DNA of 64,000 bases from Hyphomicrobium sp. (GTDB lineage Bacteria > Pseudomonadota > Alphaproteobacteria > Rhizobiales > Hyphomicrobiaceae): the NCBI GenBank assembly GCA_019751875.1, contig JAIEMV010000005.1, positions 62,001 to 126,000 on the forward strand, written 5' to 3'. Made by a program: the position numbers and the translations under genes. The notes under the pieces are model-generated. The model saw only the letters and a program-made list of their open reading frames with translations, was not told the origin of the DNA and searched no databases. Below are positions 33,743 through 43,500 of the stretch, piece by piece. Each line of letters opens with the position of its first letter. Position 1 is the first letter of the stretch.

Positions 33743-36700
33743 ATGGGCATCGATCTCGAATCGCGCATCCGCAACGTCACTGCGGTGCTGGGACCGACGA
33801 ACACCGGAAAAACCCACCTCGCCATCGAACGCATGCTGGGCCACGAAAGCGGCATGATCGGCCTGCCGCTGCGTCTGCTCGCGCGCGAGGTCTATGACAA
33901 GATCGTCGCCCGCGTCGGCGCCGACAAAGTCGCTCTGGTGACCGGCGAAGAAAAGATCAAGCCTGAGCGCGCCCGCTATTGGGTGGCGACCGTCGAGGCC
34001 ATGCCGCGCGACGTCGATGTCGACTTCCTCGCCATCGACGAGGTCCAGCTCTGTGCCGATCCCGAGCGTGGCCACGTGTTCACCGATCGCCTGCTGCACG
34101 CGCGCGGACGCTCCGAAACACTCCTCCTCGGCGCGCAGACCATGAGCGGCGCGATCGGCGACTTGATCCCCGGGGCCAATTTCATTGCGCGCACGCGCTT
34201 CTCCAAGCTCACCTATGCGGGTGAGAAAAAGATCACGCGCCTGCCGCAGCGCTCCGCCGTGGTGGCTTTCTCGGCGAACGATGTCTATGCCATCGCCGAA
34301 CTCATCCGGCGTCAGCGCGGCGGCACCGCTGTCGTGCTGGGCGCATTGTCTCCCCGCACCCGCAATGCTCAGGTCGCGCTCTACCAGTCCGGCGATGTTG
34401 ATTTTCTCGTCGCCACAGACGCCATCGGCATGGGTCTCAACCTCGATGTCGATCACGTCGCCTTCTCCGCCACCCGCAAGTTCGACGGCCAGAACTTCCG
34501 CAATCTCACGCCCTCCGAACTCGCCCAGATCGCCGGCCGCGCCGGCCGCCACATGAACGACGGCACCTTCGGCGTGACAGGATCCTGCGACGCACTTGAT
34601 CCGGAAGTCGTCGAACGCATCGAGCAGCACACCTTCGATCCCGTGCGGGTTCTCCAGTGGCGCAACCGCGAACTTGACTTCCGCACGCTCAATCGTCTCC
34701 GCGAAAGCTTGAAGACGCTCCCCAACGAACAGCGGCTCATCCGCGCCCGCATGGCGGACGACGTCATCGCCCTCGAAACCGTTAGCGACGATGACGACAT
34801 CGCCCGTCTCGCTACCTCTCCGGCAGCCGTTCAGCGACTGTGGGAAGTCTGTCAGATCCCCGACTACCGAAAAATTTCATCCGCCAACCATGCCGAACTC
34901 ATCGGGACGCTCTATAGAGACTTGATGGGGCCGACGGGCCGCATCGCAGAGGATTGGTTCGCCCGTCAGGTTGCGATGGCCGATCGCACCGACGGCGATA
35001 TCGACACTCTCGCCACGCGACTCGCGCACATCCGGACCTGGACGTTCGTGTCCAACCGGGCAGACTGGTTGAAAGATCCGGCCCACTGGCAGGGCCGCAC
35101 ACGCGCCATCGAAGATGCCCTCTCCGATGCGCTGCACGAATGCTTGACGCAGCGGTTTGTCGATCGCAGAACCAGCGCACTCATGAAGGGCATGCGGGAT
35201 AAAGAAGAGTTGAACGCAGAAATAAAAGACGATGGCTCCATCAATGTGGAGCAGCATTTTGTCGGCCGCTTGCGTGGCTTCCGCTTCACACCGGATGCTC
35301 AGACCGAGGGTGTGCACGGAAAAGCCGCGCGCAGCGCGGCAGCCCATGTGCTCTCCGGCGAATTGTCGATGCGCGCCCGGCGCGTTGCGGCGGCCCAGGC
35401 CGACGCTTTCAAGATCGATCGCAAAGGCCAGATCCTGTGGCGTGGTGAAGAAGTCGCAAAGTTGCGTGCAGGCGATGATCCGCTGAAGCCCTCCATTGAA
35501 CTCCTTGTCGATGAGTATCTGTCCGCCCCCGATCGCGAAAAAATCCAGGCGCGGCTTGAAAGCTGGGTGACAGAAACCATCGCGGATAAACTGAAACCGC
35601 TCATCGAACTGTCGAAAGCTGAGGATGTTACAGGGCTTGCACGCGGCATCGCATTCCAGCTGAAAGAGAACTTCGGCGTCCTGAAGCGCGAAGCTATCGC
35701 CGACGATTTGAAGAGCTTGGATCAGACAGCCCGTGCACAGCTGCGCAGATACGGCGTTCGGTTCGGAGCCTTCAACATTCATTTCCCGCTTCTGTTGAAG
35801 CCCGGCCCTGCGGAATTGACACTCGCACTCTGGTCTTTGAAGCACGCGGCCGCCGCCGGCCTCGAACCTGATAAGCTCCCTGAACCGCCGCGTGCGGGCC
35901 TGACCTCTGCTCCGGCGAACGCGGAACTCCCGGAATCGTTCTACCGCGCCTTCGGCTATCATGTGTGTGGCCCGCGCGTGATCCGCTTCGACATGCTCGA
36001 ACGCTTGGCTGACATGATCCGGCCGCTGCTCGCCTGGCGTTCCAACCGCGACCCGGAAGCCAAGCCGCCGAAGGGCTCGACGGGCGATGGCGGCTTTACC
36101 GCGACACCCGAGATGATGTCGATCCTCGGCTGTTCGCCCGAAGAGTTGGGCAAAGTTTTGAAGGCGCTGGGGTTCAAGCTCGATCGCCGCCCGATCAAGG
36201 TGCCGGCACCCCAGCCCGCGGCCGCAGTGTCGTCGACAGAACCGGTCAGCCAAGACACAACTGCGGATGTCGCGGTCGCTCCGGAAGCCCCGGCCGAAAC
36301 AACAGGTGTGGTGGAGACGCCTGCCGAAGCAGCATCTGTCGATACCGCATCCGCTGCGGAACCTGTCGCATCGACAGAAACCTCCGCCGCGCCCGCCGAA
36401 GTGCAATACGAAGAAATCTGGCGGCCGCGCCGGCACCATCGCGAAAGCCACGGCCACCGCGGCGAAGGCCGCAACGAACACCGCGGCGAAGGCCGCAACG
36501 ACAATCGCCGCCGTGATCGCCGGCCTGGCCATCCTCATCAAAACCAAGCATCGTCAGCCCCGGCTGCCGCAGGTGACGCGGTACCACCCGCCATCGCCGC
36601 CGAAGGCCAGAGCGGCGTACCCGCCCACGATCAGCAGCACCGCGCAGACCGCGAGCGCCACCGCCGGAACGACAATCGCGGCAATCGTGAGTCTGGCCAG

Positions 36701-36952
36701 CGCGGCGATAGACCTGGCGGCGATCGCGCTCCGCACAAGGGGCAGCAGCGCAACGATGGCCGGCCAGATCGTGGTGACCGTGGACATCGCGGCGATCGAG
36801 GTGACCCCCGTCGCAACGACGAGCGCAATCAGCCGCGCGCCGTCTCCGCCGCGCCTCCACGCAACAAGGCGAGTGCGGAGGCAGATTCGCCGTTCGCATC
36901 TTTGCTGGCCCTGCGCTCGCAACTCGAACAGGCGCGCCGCGACAAGAGCTGA
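33743..36952 (+). CDS. Suv3-like DEAD/H RNA helicase with basic low-complexity tail
   Basis: A 1069-residue helicase. Walker A GPTNTGKT is at 17-24, the DEVQ box lies in FLAIDEVQLC, and motifs V/VI appear in ATDAIGMGLNLDVDHVAF and QIAGRAGRH. This is the bacterial relative of mitochondrial SUV3, which unwinds RNA for the degradosome. Long helical accessory domains follow, and the last about 250 residues are Pro/Ala- then His/Arg/Asn/Asp-rich (an RNA-binding-like tail) with a tandem 24-bp repeat. The start at 33743 (MGIDLES) is chosen from homology; the frame is open from 33689. The S4 gene follows after 2 bp. Confidence 0.9.
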   Translation: MGIDLESRIRNVTAVLGPTNTGKTHLAIERMLGHESGMIGLPLRLLAREVYDKIVARVGADKVALVTGEEKIKPERARYWVATVEAMPRDVDVDFLAIDEVQLCADPERGHVFTDRLLHARGRSETLLLGAQTMSGAIGDLIPGANFIARTRFSKLTYAGEKKITRLPQRSAVVAFSANDVYAIAELIRRQRGGTAVVLGALSPRTRNAQVALYQSGDVDFLVATDAIGMGLNLDVDHVAFSATRKFDGQNFRNLTPSELAQIAGRAGRHMNDGTFGVTGSCDALDPEVVERIEQHTFDPVRVLQWRNRELDFRTLNRLRESLKTLPNEQRLIRARMADDVIALETVSDDDDIARLATSPAAVQRLWEVCQIPDYRKISSANHAELIGTLYRDLMGPTGRIAEDWFARQVAMADRTDGDIDTLATRLAHIRTWTFVSNRADWLKDPAHWQGRTRAIEDALSDALHECLTQRFVDRRTSALMKGMRDKEELNAEIKDDGSINVEQHFVGRLRGFRFTPDAQTEGVHGKAARSAAAHVLSGELSMRARRVAAAQADAFKIDRKGQILWRGEEVAKLRAGDDPLKPSIELLVDEYLSAPDREKIQARLESWVTETIADKLKPLIELSKAEDVTGLARGIAFQLKENFGVLKREAIADDLKSLDQTARAQLRRYGVRFGAFNIHFPLLLKPGPAELTLALWSLKHAAAAGLEPDKLPEPPRAGLTSAPANAELPESFYRAFGYHVCGPRVIRFDMLERLADMIRPLLAWRSNRDPEAKPPKGSTGDGGFTATPEMMSILGCSPEELGKVLKALGFKLDRRPIKVPAPQPAAAVSSTEPVSQDTTADVAVAPEAPAETTGVVETPAEAASVDTASAAEPVASTETSAAPAEVQYEEIWRPRRHHRESHGHRGEGRNEHRGEGRNDNRRRDRRPGHPHQNQASSAPAAAGDAVPPAIAAEGQSGVPAHDQQHRADRERHRRNDNRGNRESGQRGDRPGGDRAPHKGQQRNDGRPDRGDRGHRGDRGDPRRNDERNQPRAVSAAPPRNKASAEADSPFASLLALRSQLEQARRDKS
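36455..36502 (+). repeat. Tandem 24-bp repeat in the helicase tail
   Basis: Two near-identical 24-bp copies begin at 36455 and 36479 and encode HRGEGRNE then HRGEGRND. They lie in the low-complexity tail and are typical of expansion in disordered RNA-binding extensions. Confidence 0.75.
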
Positions 36953-36954
36953 GA

Positions 36955-37398
36955 ATGGGCAACGACGCCGAGAGCGCTGAGACGCCCGGTGGCACCGTTG
37001 CCACCTCGCAGCGGCTCGACAAGTGGCTGTGGTGCGCGCGCGTCGTGAAAACGCGAACTCAAGCGGCAGCGCTTGTCTCCGCCGGCAAGATCCGCATCAA
37101 TCGGGTTAAAACAGATAAGCCGGCCCACGCCGTGAAAGTCGGCGACGTGATCACAGCTTCCGTGGGCGCCCGCGTCCGTGTCCTCGCGGTGAAGGCGATT
37201 GGCGACCGCCGCGGCTCGGCCGAAATTGCGCGTCACCTTTTCGATGATCTGACGGCGCCCGCAATTCCCCTTGGCGCGAACGCGGATGGCATCCCGGAGT
37301 CCCAAGTCAACGGACCTGCCGGCCACCGTGACAGCGGAAGCGGACGACCGACGAAGCGCGACCGCCGTTTGATCGACCGCCTAAAGGGAGAATTCTGA
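36955..37398 (+). CDS. S4-domain RNA-binding protein (HslR/Hsp15-like)
   Basis: A 147-residue protein. The S4 domain occupies about residues 19-65 ([48 protein letters not shown] in order), as in Hsp15, which binds stalled 50S subunits carrying nascent chains. A charged C-terminal tail ([18 protein letters not shown]) adds RNA contacts. Two bases separate it from the helicase gene, suggesting co-transcription; both products act on RNA. It is followed by an overlapping short frame and fdxA. Confidence 0.88.
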   Translation: MGNDAESAETPGGTVATSQRLDKWLWCARVVKTRTQAAALVSAGKIRINRVKTDKPAHAVKVGDVITASVGARVRVLAVKAIGDRRGSAEIARHLFDDLTAPAIPLGANADGIPESQVNGPAGHRDSGSGRPTKRDRRLIDRLKGEF

Positions 37399-37550
37399 TG
37401 CATCTCACGCCGGCGCCGGGTCCCCATGCCGGCAAGGTCGAGCATCACCTTTTTTCGCATTGTGCCGCCTTGGCGACGCCGCTAAGAGACCTAACCGCCA
37501 CACTCAGCGCGGGCGCCGGCATCGGTTCGGAACGGGACGGGAACGAATGA
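37398..37550 (+). CDS. Possible 50-residue coupling ORF between S4 gene and fdxA
   Basis: An ATG shares its A with the TGA stop of the S4 gene (37396-37398), with AGGGAG eight bases upstream. The frame runs 50 codons and its TGA at 37548-37550 overlaps the ATG of fdxA (37547-37549). The product would start [19 protein letters not shown] and contains one cysteine. The double overlap suggests translational coupling, although in such GC-rich DNA a frame of this length can arise by chance. The amino-acid make-up resembles no family I know. Confidence 0.3.
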   Translation: MHLTPAPGPHAGKVEHHLFSHCAALATPLRDLTATLSAGAGIGSERDGNE

Positions 37551-37885
37551 CTTACGTCGTCAACGATAAGTGCATCAAGTGCAAGTACACCGATTGTGTC
37601 GAGGTGTGCCCGGTCGACTGCTTCTACGAGGGCGAGAACATGCTCGTCATCCACCCTGACGAATGCATTGACTGCGGCGTCTGCGAACCTGAATGCCCGG
37701 TCGACGCGATAAAGCCCGACACAGAGCCGGGGCTGGAGAAGTGGCTCGAGTTGAACCGTGAGTATGCGGACAAATGGCCGAACCTGACGGCCAAGCGCTC
37801 CGCTCTCCCCGACGCAGAGAGCCACAAGGACGAGGCCGGCAAGTTCGAGAAGTATTTCTCTCCCAATCCCGGCGAAGGAGACTGA
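37547..37885 (+). CDS. fdxA: Seven-iron ferredoxin FdxA
   Basis: A 112-residue ferredoxin. The N-terminal cluster ligands are C9, C12 (in CIKCKYTDC), C17 and C21 (CPVDC); the second cluster ligands are C40, C43, C46 and C50 ([11 protein letters not shown]). This is the 3Fe-4S/4Fe-4S arrangement of the essential alphaproteobacterial FdxA, which carries electrons in the cytoplasm. The C-terminal extension with [16 protein letters not shown] is typical. It sits between the S4 gene and carD, the standard order in Hyphomicrobiales. Confidence 0.93.
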   Translation: MTYVVNDKCIKCKYTDCVEVCPVDCFYEGENMLVIHPDECIDCGVCEPECPVDAIKPDTEPGLEKWLELNREYADKWPNLTAKRSALPDAESHKDEAGKFEKYFSPNPGEGD

Positions 37886-38361
37886 CGACGACAAAAGCGC
37901 CGCATTTACAAGCGTTTGACTAATCTATCGTTCGGTGACGAAGTTTTTGGGTCTTGTCTTGCGACCCGGCGAGGGCCACCGCGCTTAAGGTTGTATAAAG
38001 CGCCGCGCGGCGCCGCCCTTCATTTTCCATGAAGTTTGTGCTATTGTTATAAATACTGGTGGGATCACCGGGACCGAGTGGGAACAAATGCGGGTGAAAA
38101 CATCCACATAGGGCGCTCGGTGGTTTGACGCGCTTCGGGGTTCGCGCTGCGGGTAAGGCAGTTCGCGACACCATCGACAACAAGGATGGGGATGAAGGCG
38201 CGTCCTAGACGCCAAAAAAGAGGGAACAGTGAGCGGTTAGGGGACCCTTAGCCGTATTTAACCGCCTGCGGCCCTGATCCAGGCGACGGTTTCGTTGAGA
38301 CCGCACGACGGGCATCTGTATCTGGCGGTTCGAAGTAGACCTTTGAGAGTGAGCGGCGCGC
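37886..38361. other. Upstream and leader region of carD
   Basis: These 476 bp contain no gene. An AT-rich patch with TATAAA (38048-38053) may be the -10 of the carD promoter, but no good -35 lies 17 bp upstream. Further down, GCGGTTA (38233-38239) and TAACCGC (38259-38265) form a 7-bp inverted repeat enclosing a smaller GGG/CCC hairpin, suggesting a structured 5' leader about 100 nt before the start codon. Confidence 0.5.
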
Positions 38362-39549
38362 ATGACCCAGAAGAAAAAGACTGCGGTAAAAGCTAAGACA
38401 GCGAAAGTCGTCGCTCAACCTAAAAAGTCGGCATCCGGGACGTCTGCCCCGCGCACTGTTGCGTCAAACGCACGCCCTGTGACCGCCGCGACACGTAAGC
38501 CTGCAGCCAAGGCTGCTCCCGTAAAGGAGGCGAAGAAGCCCGCTGCTTCCAAGGTCGCCGCTCCCAAGACGGGAACAACAACCACAACTACGAAGCCCGC
38601 CGCTGCAAAGCCGCCGCAAAAAGCAGTTGTCGGCAAAGGCGCTGTTCCGAAACCTGCTGCTGTTAAGCCTGCCGCTCCCGTGAAGGCTGCCGCCGCACCA
38701 ACTGCACCAGCAAAGAAGCCGGTTGTGGCGTCGCAGCCTCGCATAGAAGCAGCTAAGGCCGCTCAGGCTTTCGCCGCGCATCGCGCCCAGGCTGCCCAGG
38801 CGACGGTTCAGGCCGCGCCCCCGGCCCGCGCCGTGCCCGCTTCCGTCTCAAAAGCTCCGGCCAGCAGCAAGATCACTGCGCCGGCTCAGTCTCAGGCTCC
38901 CTCGGCCGCTGCGCCGGCTTCGCCCAAAGCGATCGCTGAGAAGGCCGCAGCTGCGCGCCAAGCGCAGGCCGTCGAGAAGAAGCCCGTGAATTCACGTCAC
39001 GGGTTTAAGACGAACGAGTTCGTCGTCTATCCGGCGCACGGCGTCGGACGCATCATTGGCATTGAAGAGCAGGAAATCGCCGGCATGGCGCTCGAACTGT
39101 TCGTCATCAACTTCGAGAAGGAGAAGCTGACGCTGCGCGTGCCCACGGGCAAGCTGCAGAGCGTCGGCATGCGCAAGCTCGCCGATGACGATATCGTCAA
39201 GCGCGCCATGGAGATCCTCAAGGGTCGCGCACGCATCAAGCGGACCATGTGGAGCCGTCGCGCTCAGGAGTACGTCGCAAAGATCAACTCCGGCGATCTC
39301 ATCTCCATCGCTGAAGTCGTGCGCGACCTCTATCGCTCCGAAGCGCAGCCCGAGCAGTCTTATTCAGAGCGCCAGCTTTACGAAGACGCCCTTGATCGCA
39401 TGGCTCGTGAAATCGCAGCTGTTGAAAAGTTAGATGATCGCGGCGCCGTTCAGCGCATCACAGACGTGCTGTCCAAGAGCGCCAAGGGCCGCCGCTTGGC
39501 CGAGGATGGTAACGCTGGCGGCGAGCCTGAAGAAGTCCAGGCCGCCTGA
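38362..39549 (+). CDS. carD: CarD family transcription regulator with histone H1-like tail
   Basis: A 395-residue protein. The CarD/CdnL domain occupies about 213-370: HGFKTNEFVVYPAHGVGRI (RNA polymerase-interacting Tudor-like part), then KGRARIKRTMWSRRAQEY and the helical DNA-binding half ending before a short acidic tail. CarD stabilises RNA polymerase open complexes, often at rRNA promoters. Residues 1-210 are Ala/Lys/Pro/Thr-rich (such as KPAAPVKAAAAPTAPAKKP), like a eukaryotic histone H1 C-terminus or bacterial AlgP/Hc1 tail. Usual alphaproteobacterial CarD is about 170-200 residues, so this extension doubles it. It follows fdxA and ends at a terminator. Confidence 0.88.
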   Translation: MTQKKKTAVKAKTAKVVAQPKKSASGTSAPRTVASNARPVTAATRKPAAKAAPVKEAKKPAASKVAAPKTGTTTTTTKPAAAKPPQKAVVGKGAVPKPAAVKPAAPVKAAAAPTAPAKKPVVASQPRIEAAKAAQAFAAHRAQAAQATVQAAPPARAVPASVSKAPASSKITAPAQSQAPSAAAPASPKAIAEKAAAARQAQAVEKKPVNSRHGFKTNEFVVYPAHGVGRIIGIEEQEIAGMALELFVINFEKEKLTLRVPTGKLQSVGMRKLADDDIVKRAMEILKGRARIKRTMWSRRAQEYVAKINSGDLISIAEVVRDLYRSEAQPEQSYSERQLYEDALDRMAREIAAVEKLDDRGAVQRITDVLSKSAKGRRLAEDGNAGGEPEEVQAA

Positions 39550-39572
39550 CTACCCCGAGAGACCGAATAGAG

Positions 39573-39606
39573 AATGCCCGGTGCCGCAGGTACCGGGCAT
39601 TTTCTT
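39573..39606. terminator. Bidirectional terminator after carD
   Basis: AATGCCCGGT (39573-39582) and ACCGGGCATT (39592-39601) form a perfect 10-bp stem with a 9-nt loop, followed by TTTCTT. It can serve carD and the convergent thermonuclease gene. Confidence 0.85.
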
Positions 39607-39608
39607 GT

Positions 39609-40454
39609 TCATCGCCCGCCCGCAGATCCTTCTGGCAGCTCTTCGATCGCCTCCGGCGTCGCAAGCGAGATGAAGGGTCCATTTCGTCGTTCAATAAAAC
39701 CGCGCACTCGCACTAGCCGGCCTTTCAAATTCTTGAGCCGCGCGACGAGAGTCTCCCGATCATCATTGCGCTTCAGATTAACGGCCGCCGTGAAATCCCA
39801 CCTCCAGTCGCGCCCGAAATTCAAGAAAACCTCATTGCGGCTCATGCCCACCGCTGCCACCCAACCCTCAATGATTTGAAAACTCCCGCCGAGCTTCTCG
39901 AGTCCTCGCGTCTCCCGTGCGGAACGCACGGCATAAGCAGGGTTCGCCCACAGTCCCGCTCGCTTCGCACGCGCGACGGCCTCCCGTGCAAAAAGCTCTT
40001 GAAGGCACATGGTCTCGCCAGGCAACGGAGCAACCCTTGCATGCCCCTTATCGATGATCGCCGACTGCAGCCAAAAGCGACCCGTATCACGGCCTGCACC
40101 GTAAACGTGCGCGACGCGGCGGCCGTACCGGTCGCGAAAGGCGCCTGATGCGACGATCTCGATAGGCCGATCCCTCACGAGCGCGTCGACGGCCGCGCGT
40201 GCGTCGAGTTCTGGCGCCCATTCCCCTTCGGATGCCGACACATCGAGCGCAGTAGGCACGGACAGCGACATCAATTTCAAACTTGAGCCGTCATCAAGCG
40301 CAAAGGCCGCCGCACTCTCAACCCGCGTAACGGATCGGCTTTCCAGCTGCCCTTGTAGACAATCCTCGCCGCGCACCGGAAGCGCCATCCAGAATGCTGA
40401 TATTGCCGCGACTGCCGTGCGGTGCAGGTCGCGATGCTTCGAGCTTGCCCTCAC
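39609..40454 (-). CDS. Exported thermonuclease-like (SNase) family protein
   Basis: A 281-residue protein with an N-terminal signal-like segment (TAVAAISAFWMALPVRGE). The SNase-like region spans about 40-170, with GAFRDRYGRRVAHVY matching the strongly conserved DRYGR motif, and AREAVARAKRAGLWANPAYAV the typical C-terminal helix with GLW. The classical catalytic set (Arg, Glu, Arg) is only partly evident, since the first Arg is not obvious in the region around LKLMSLSVP. The last about 90 residues form an additional domain (VFLNFGRDWRWDFTAAVNLKRND), which looks like an OB-fold. It converges with carD. Confidence 0.7.
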   Translation of the reverse strand: MRASSKHRDLHRTAVAAISAFWMALPVRGEDCLQGQLESRSVTRVESAAAFALDDGSSLKLMSLSVPTALDVSASEGEWAPELDARAAVDALVRDRPIEIVASGAFRDRYGRRVAHVYGAGRDTGRFWLQSAIIDKGHARVAPLPGETMCLQELFAREAVARAKRAGLWANPAYAVRSARETRGLEKLGGSFQIIEGWVAAVGMSRNEVFLNFGRDWRWDFTAAVNLKRNDDRETLVARLKNLKGRLVRVRGFIERRNGPFISLATPEAIEELPEGSAGGR

Positions 40455-40522
40455 TGGTCCACTCTCACATTCCGGGCCGCTTGCGAGATTTGCACGGGCA
40501 GGTGGGTTGAGGAAAGGCCATG

Positions 40523-43500
40523 TCAGACGACAAAATCGTCCGGCTCCAGCAGGGACTTTGCGATGTTCAGAAGCGTAATGGAGGAATCTGTTTCCGTGTC
40601 TCGAATCACGCTGTCTGGTCCAACCTGCTGAGTGTTTGCGAGAATATCGAAGAAGGACTGAAAACCCAGACCGCTCACATCGATCATATCACCATTTCTC
40701 CGCGGCCCAAGGAACAACTGAAAGTCTTCTATGATGTCATGTCCAAACTGACCCCGGAAGACGAACACGTCCTGCCCGAAGCCGCCAGAAAGAATCTCGT
40801 TGGCCGCTGTTCCGATAATGCGGTCGTTCCCCCCGCCGGTTTCGATCCGTTCCAGCCCACTTACGGCGATCACCGAAAGATCGACGATATCTGCGCCGCT
40901 GCCCGTCCGCAGGATATCGATGCCTTCGCCCAGATCGATGGCCTCGATCGAGATCAGATCGTCCGTGCCCCGGTTGAGGAACAGAATGTCGGCTCCGTCT
41001 GACCCCCTGATGGTGTCGAAACCAGCTCCGCCATCAAAGCTATCTCTGCCCTGCCGTCCCGAAAACACGAACGTGTCATTGCCGAGCCCGCCAGCCAGAA
41101 TGTCATTTCCTGAACCGCCGACGATGATGTCATCGCCATCGGATCCTGTTATGAGGTCTCCGCCGCCGCCGCCTTCGATCTGCTTGATGCTGGTCAACGT
41201 GACGCCGGTAAGGTCGAGAACGTTTGCGGAGCCATCCAGTCTCAGGATGTCGAAGCCGTCGCCGCCATCGATGGCTTCAATCCCGATAAGACCGGTGACG
41301 CCGCGGAGTCCAATGATGTCATTGCCGCTGCTGCCCCGAATGATATCGAAACCATCGCCTCCGTCGTAATCGTCGAATCCTGCATTGCCGCTGACAAAAA
41401 ACACATCGTCGCCGCCAAGTCCGGAGAGAGTATCGTTGCCCCGTCCGCCGGTAATGCTGTCATTGCCAGCCGCACCTGTCAGAACATCGCGACCAGCCGT
41501 GCCGACCAGCGTCAGGCCCGGCACGTTCCCGGCAACGGAAACGACGAAAGTCGTGCTGCTCGACGCGATGCTATCGCTGGCCGTCACTCGGATTTCGATA
41601 TCGCCGCTGAAGCCGGGAGGCGGCGTTCCGTGAAACTCCCGCGTAGCAGAGTTGAACGTGAGCCACGAAGGAAGTGCGCTGCCATCTGCACGATCGGCGG
41701 AGTAGAACAGCGGATGCGCATCAGCATCGCTGAACGTGTTGATGGGGATGGCATAAGAGAAATATTGACCGGCATTGACCTGCTGGTTGGCCAGCGCCGC
41801 GCCCGTTAGTGCAGGCTCCGCGTTCGGCACGATGGTGAGGTTGGCGGCCGCTATCGTTTGTCCGCCGCGTCCGTCGGACACCGTGTATGTGAACGTGACG
41901 AGACCCGTATACCCTTGCGCAGCCACGACAGTGACATCGCCGCCGGGTGTGACGGAAACAGCGGCACCCGAGGTGGTCGATGAGGCCGCAACGATGGTGA
42001 GTGGATCTCCGTCGACATCCCGATCATTGGCGAGCAGTTGGGAACTGGGGATCACGACATCCCGCGCGTAACTGAAGAACTCGTCCTCGGCGCCTGCGAT
42101 CGGTGCGTCGTTGAGCAAGGGGCCGGACTGCAGCGCCGCGACGGTGAGAAACGCCGAATCCCATATTGTTTCGTCGTCGAATCCGACTGCGTCAATCGAA
42201 GCGCCGGCGAAGAAGTTGTCCAGGATCACGCGTCCGCCATCTGCCAGCCTGAGCACGATGGCCGAGAGATCGCTCGACTGGAAAATGCCAACGTCTGCCG
42301 TGCCAAACCCGATGAAGCGCAAGACATCCCAATCTGTGGCATCTTGCGATGCAAGAATGACGTCGATGCCGTCACCGGCCTGATAAACGTATGTGTCGTC
42401 GCCGAGGCCTCCATCGAGCACGTCGTCACCGGCAGCGCCCACGAGCGTGTCGTCGCCGCCAAGTCCGTTTAGAACATCCGCATTGACTGAGCCTATCAAC
42501 CGATTGTCGGATGCATTGCCCTGGCCGAACGCGGCGCTACCAGTGAGGCTGAGGTGTTCGACGTTATCAGGCAAAGAGAAGCCGACAGAGGAGATGACGG
42601 TATCGATGCCGGCGTTCTGCAATTCAACGACGAGATCGCCGAGGGAATCGACGATGTACCGATCATTGCCGCCACCACCCGCCATGATGTCGTCGCCCGC
42701 ACCGCCGTCGAGGATGTCTCGGCCGCGCCCACCCGTCAGTTCGTCATTGCCGTCGAAGCCGAACAGGTTTGCTCCGCTTGAGAATGAGGTTCGCGCAGCC
42801 TCCGTTGCCACCGCAAGAACGTCATTGTCGTCCGTCCCTGAAATTACATCTCGCGTATCGGCTTCGCCCTCTGGTGGACGATCGAAGTTTGGCGTCTCCG
42901 GCTCAGCCTCCAAAGCATCCTTCAGGAAGGTCCCGCCCGCTTGCTCGAACTGTGCCGTATTCCAGAGCTTGGAGGCATCGGGATTGCCAGACCCAGCTGG
43001 AAACGGAAAGGGCAACTCGTCACCAAGTTCATAGAAATTGATTCCGAGCATGCCTTCCTGAAAATCGACAATGCGGACCACAGCCTCAGTGGCGAACTCG
43101 AAGTTATATTCCTGGTACGTGAAATCCTGCTCCTCTAGAGTTAGGAACATGGGATCGAAAGCGTAGCTCCCGCTGTAGATATGAATCAGCAGATCGGCGC
43201 CGTCCCGATTGAACAGGATCTGATTGGTGATGTTGACCGCGGCCCCACTCGGATGAGCGATCGTATCGTCGAGCGGCACTTGCCCAATGAGATAGAAATA
43301 ACCTGCCGCCGCCGTGCCATTGAAGGCACCTGGACCGCCGTTCTGCGGCAGCACATCGAATGACGCGCCGCCGATCGTCGGGGTGACAGTGCCGAGAACT
43401 GGAAGGAGAAGCGACCCCTCGAATGTTCCGGTCTCAGACTTGAGGAAGCTATACGGGACGAAAAAGCGGTCAGAAGCGTCGGCATCCGCGATGACAAATT

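Noticed and set aside
34877-36547. 556-codon open frame on the minus strand
   Set aside because: Opposite the Suv3-like helicase; Gly/Arg/Phe-rich composition without motifs.
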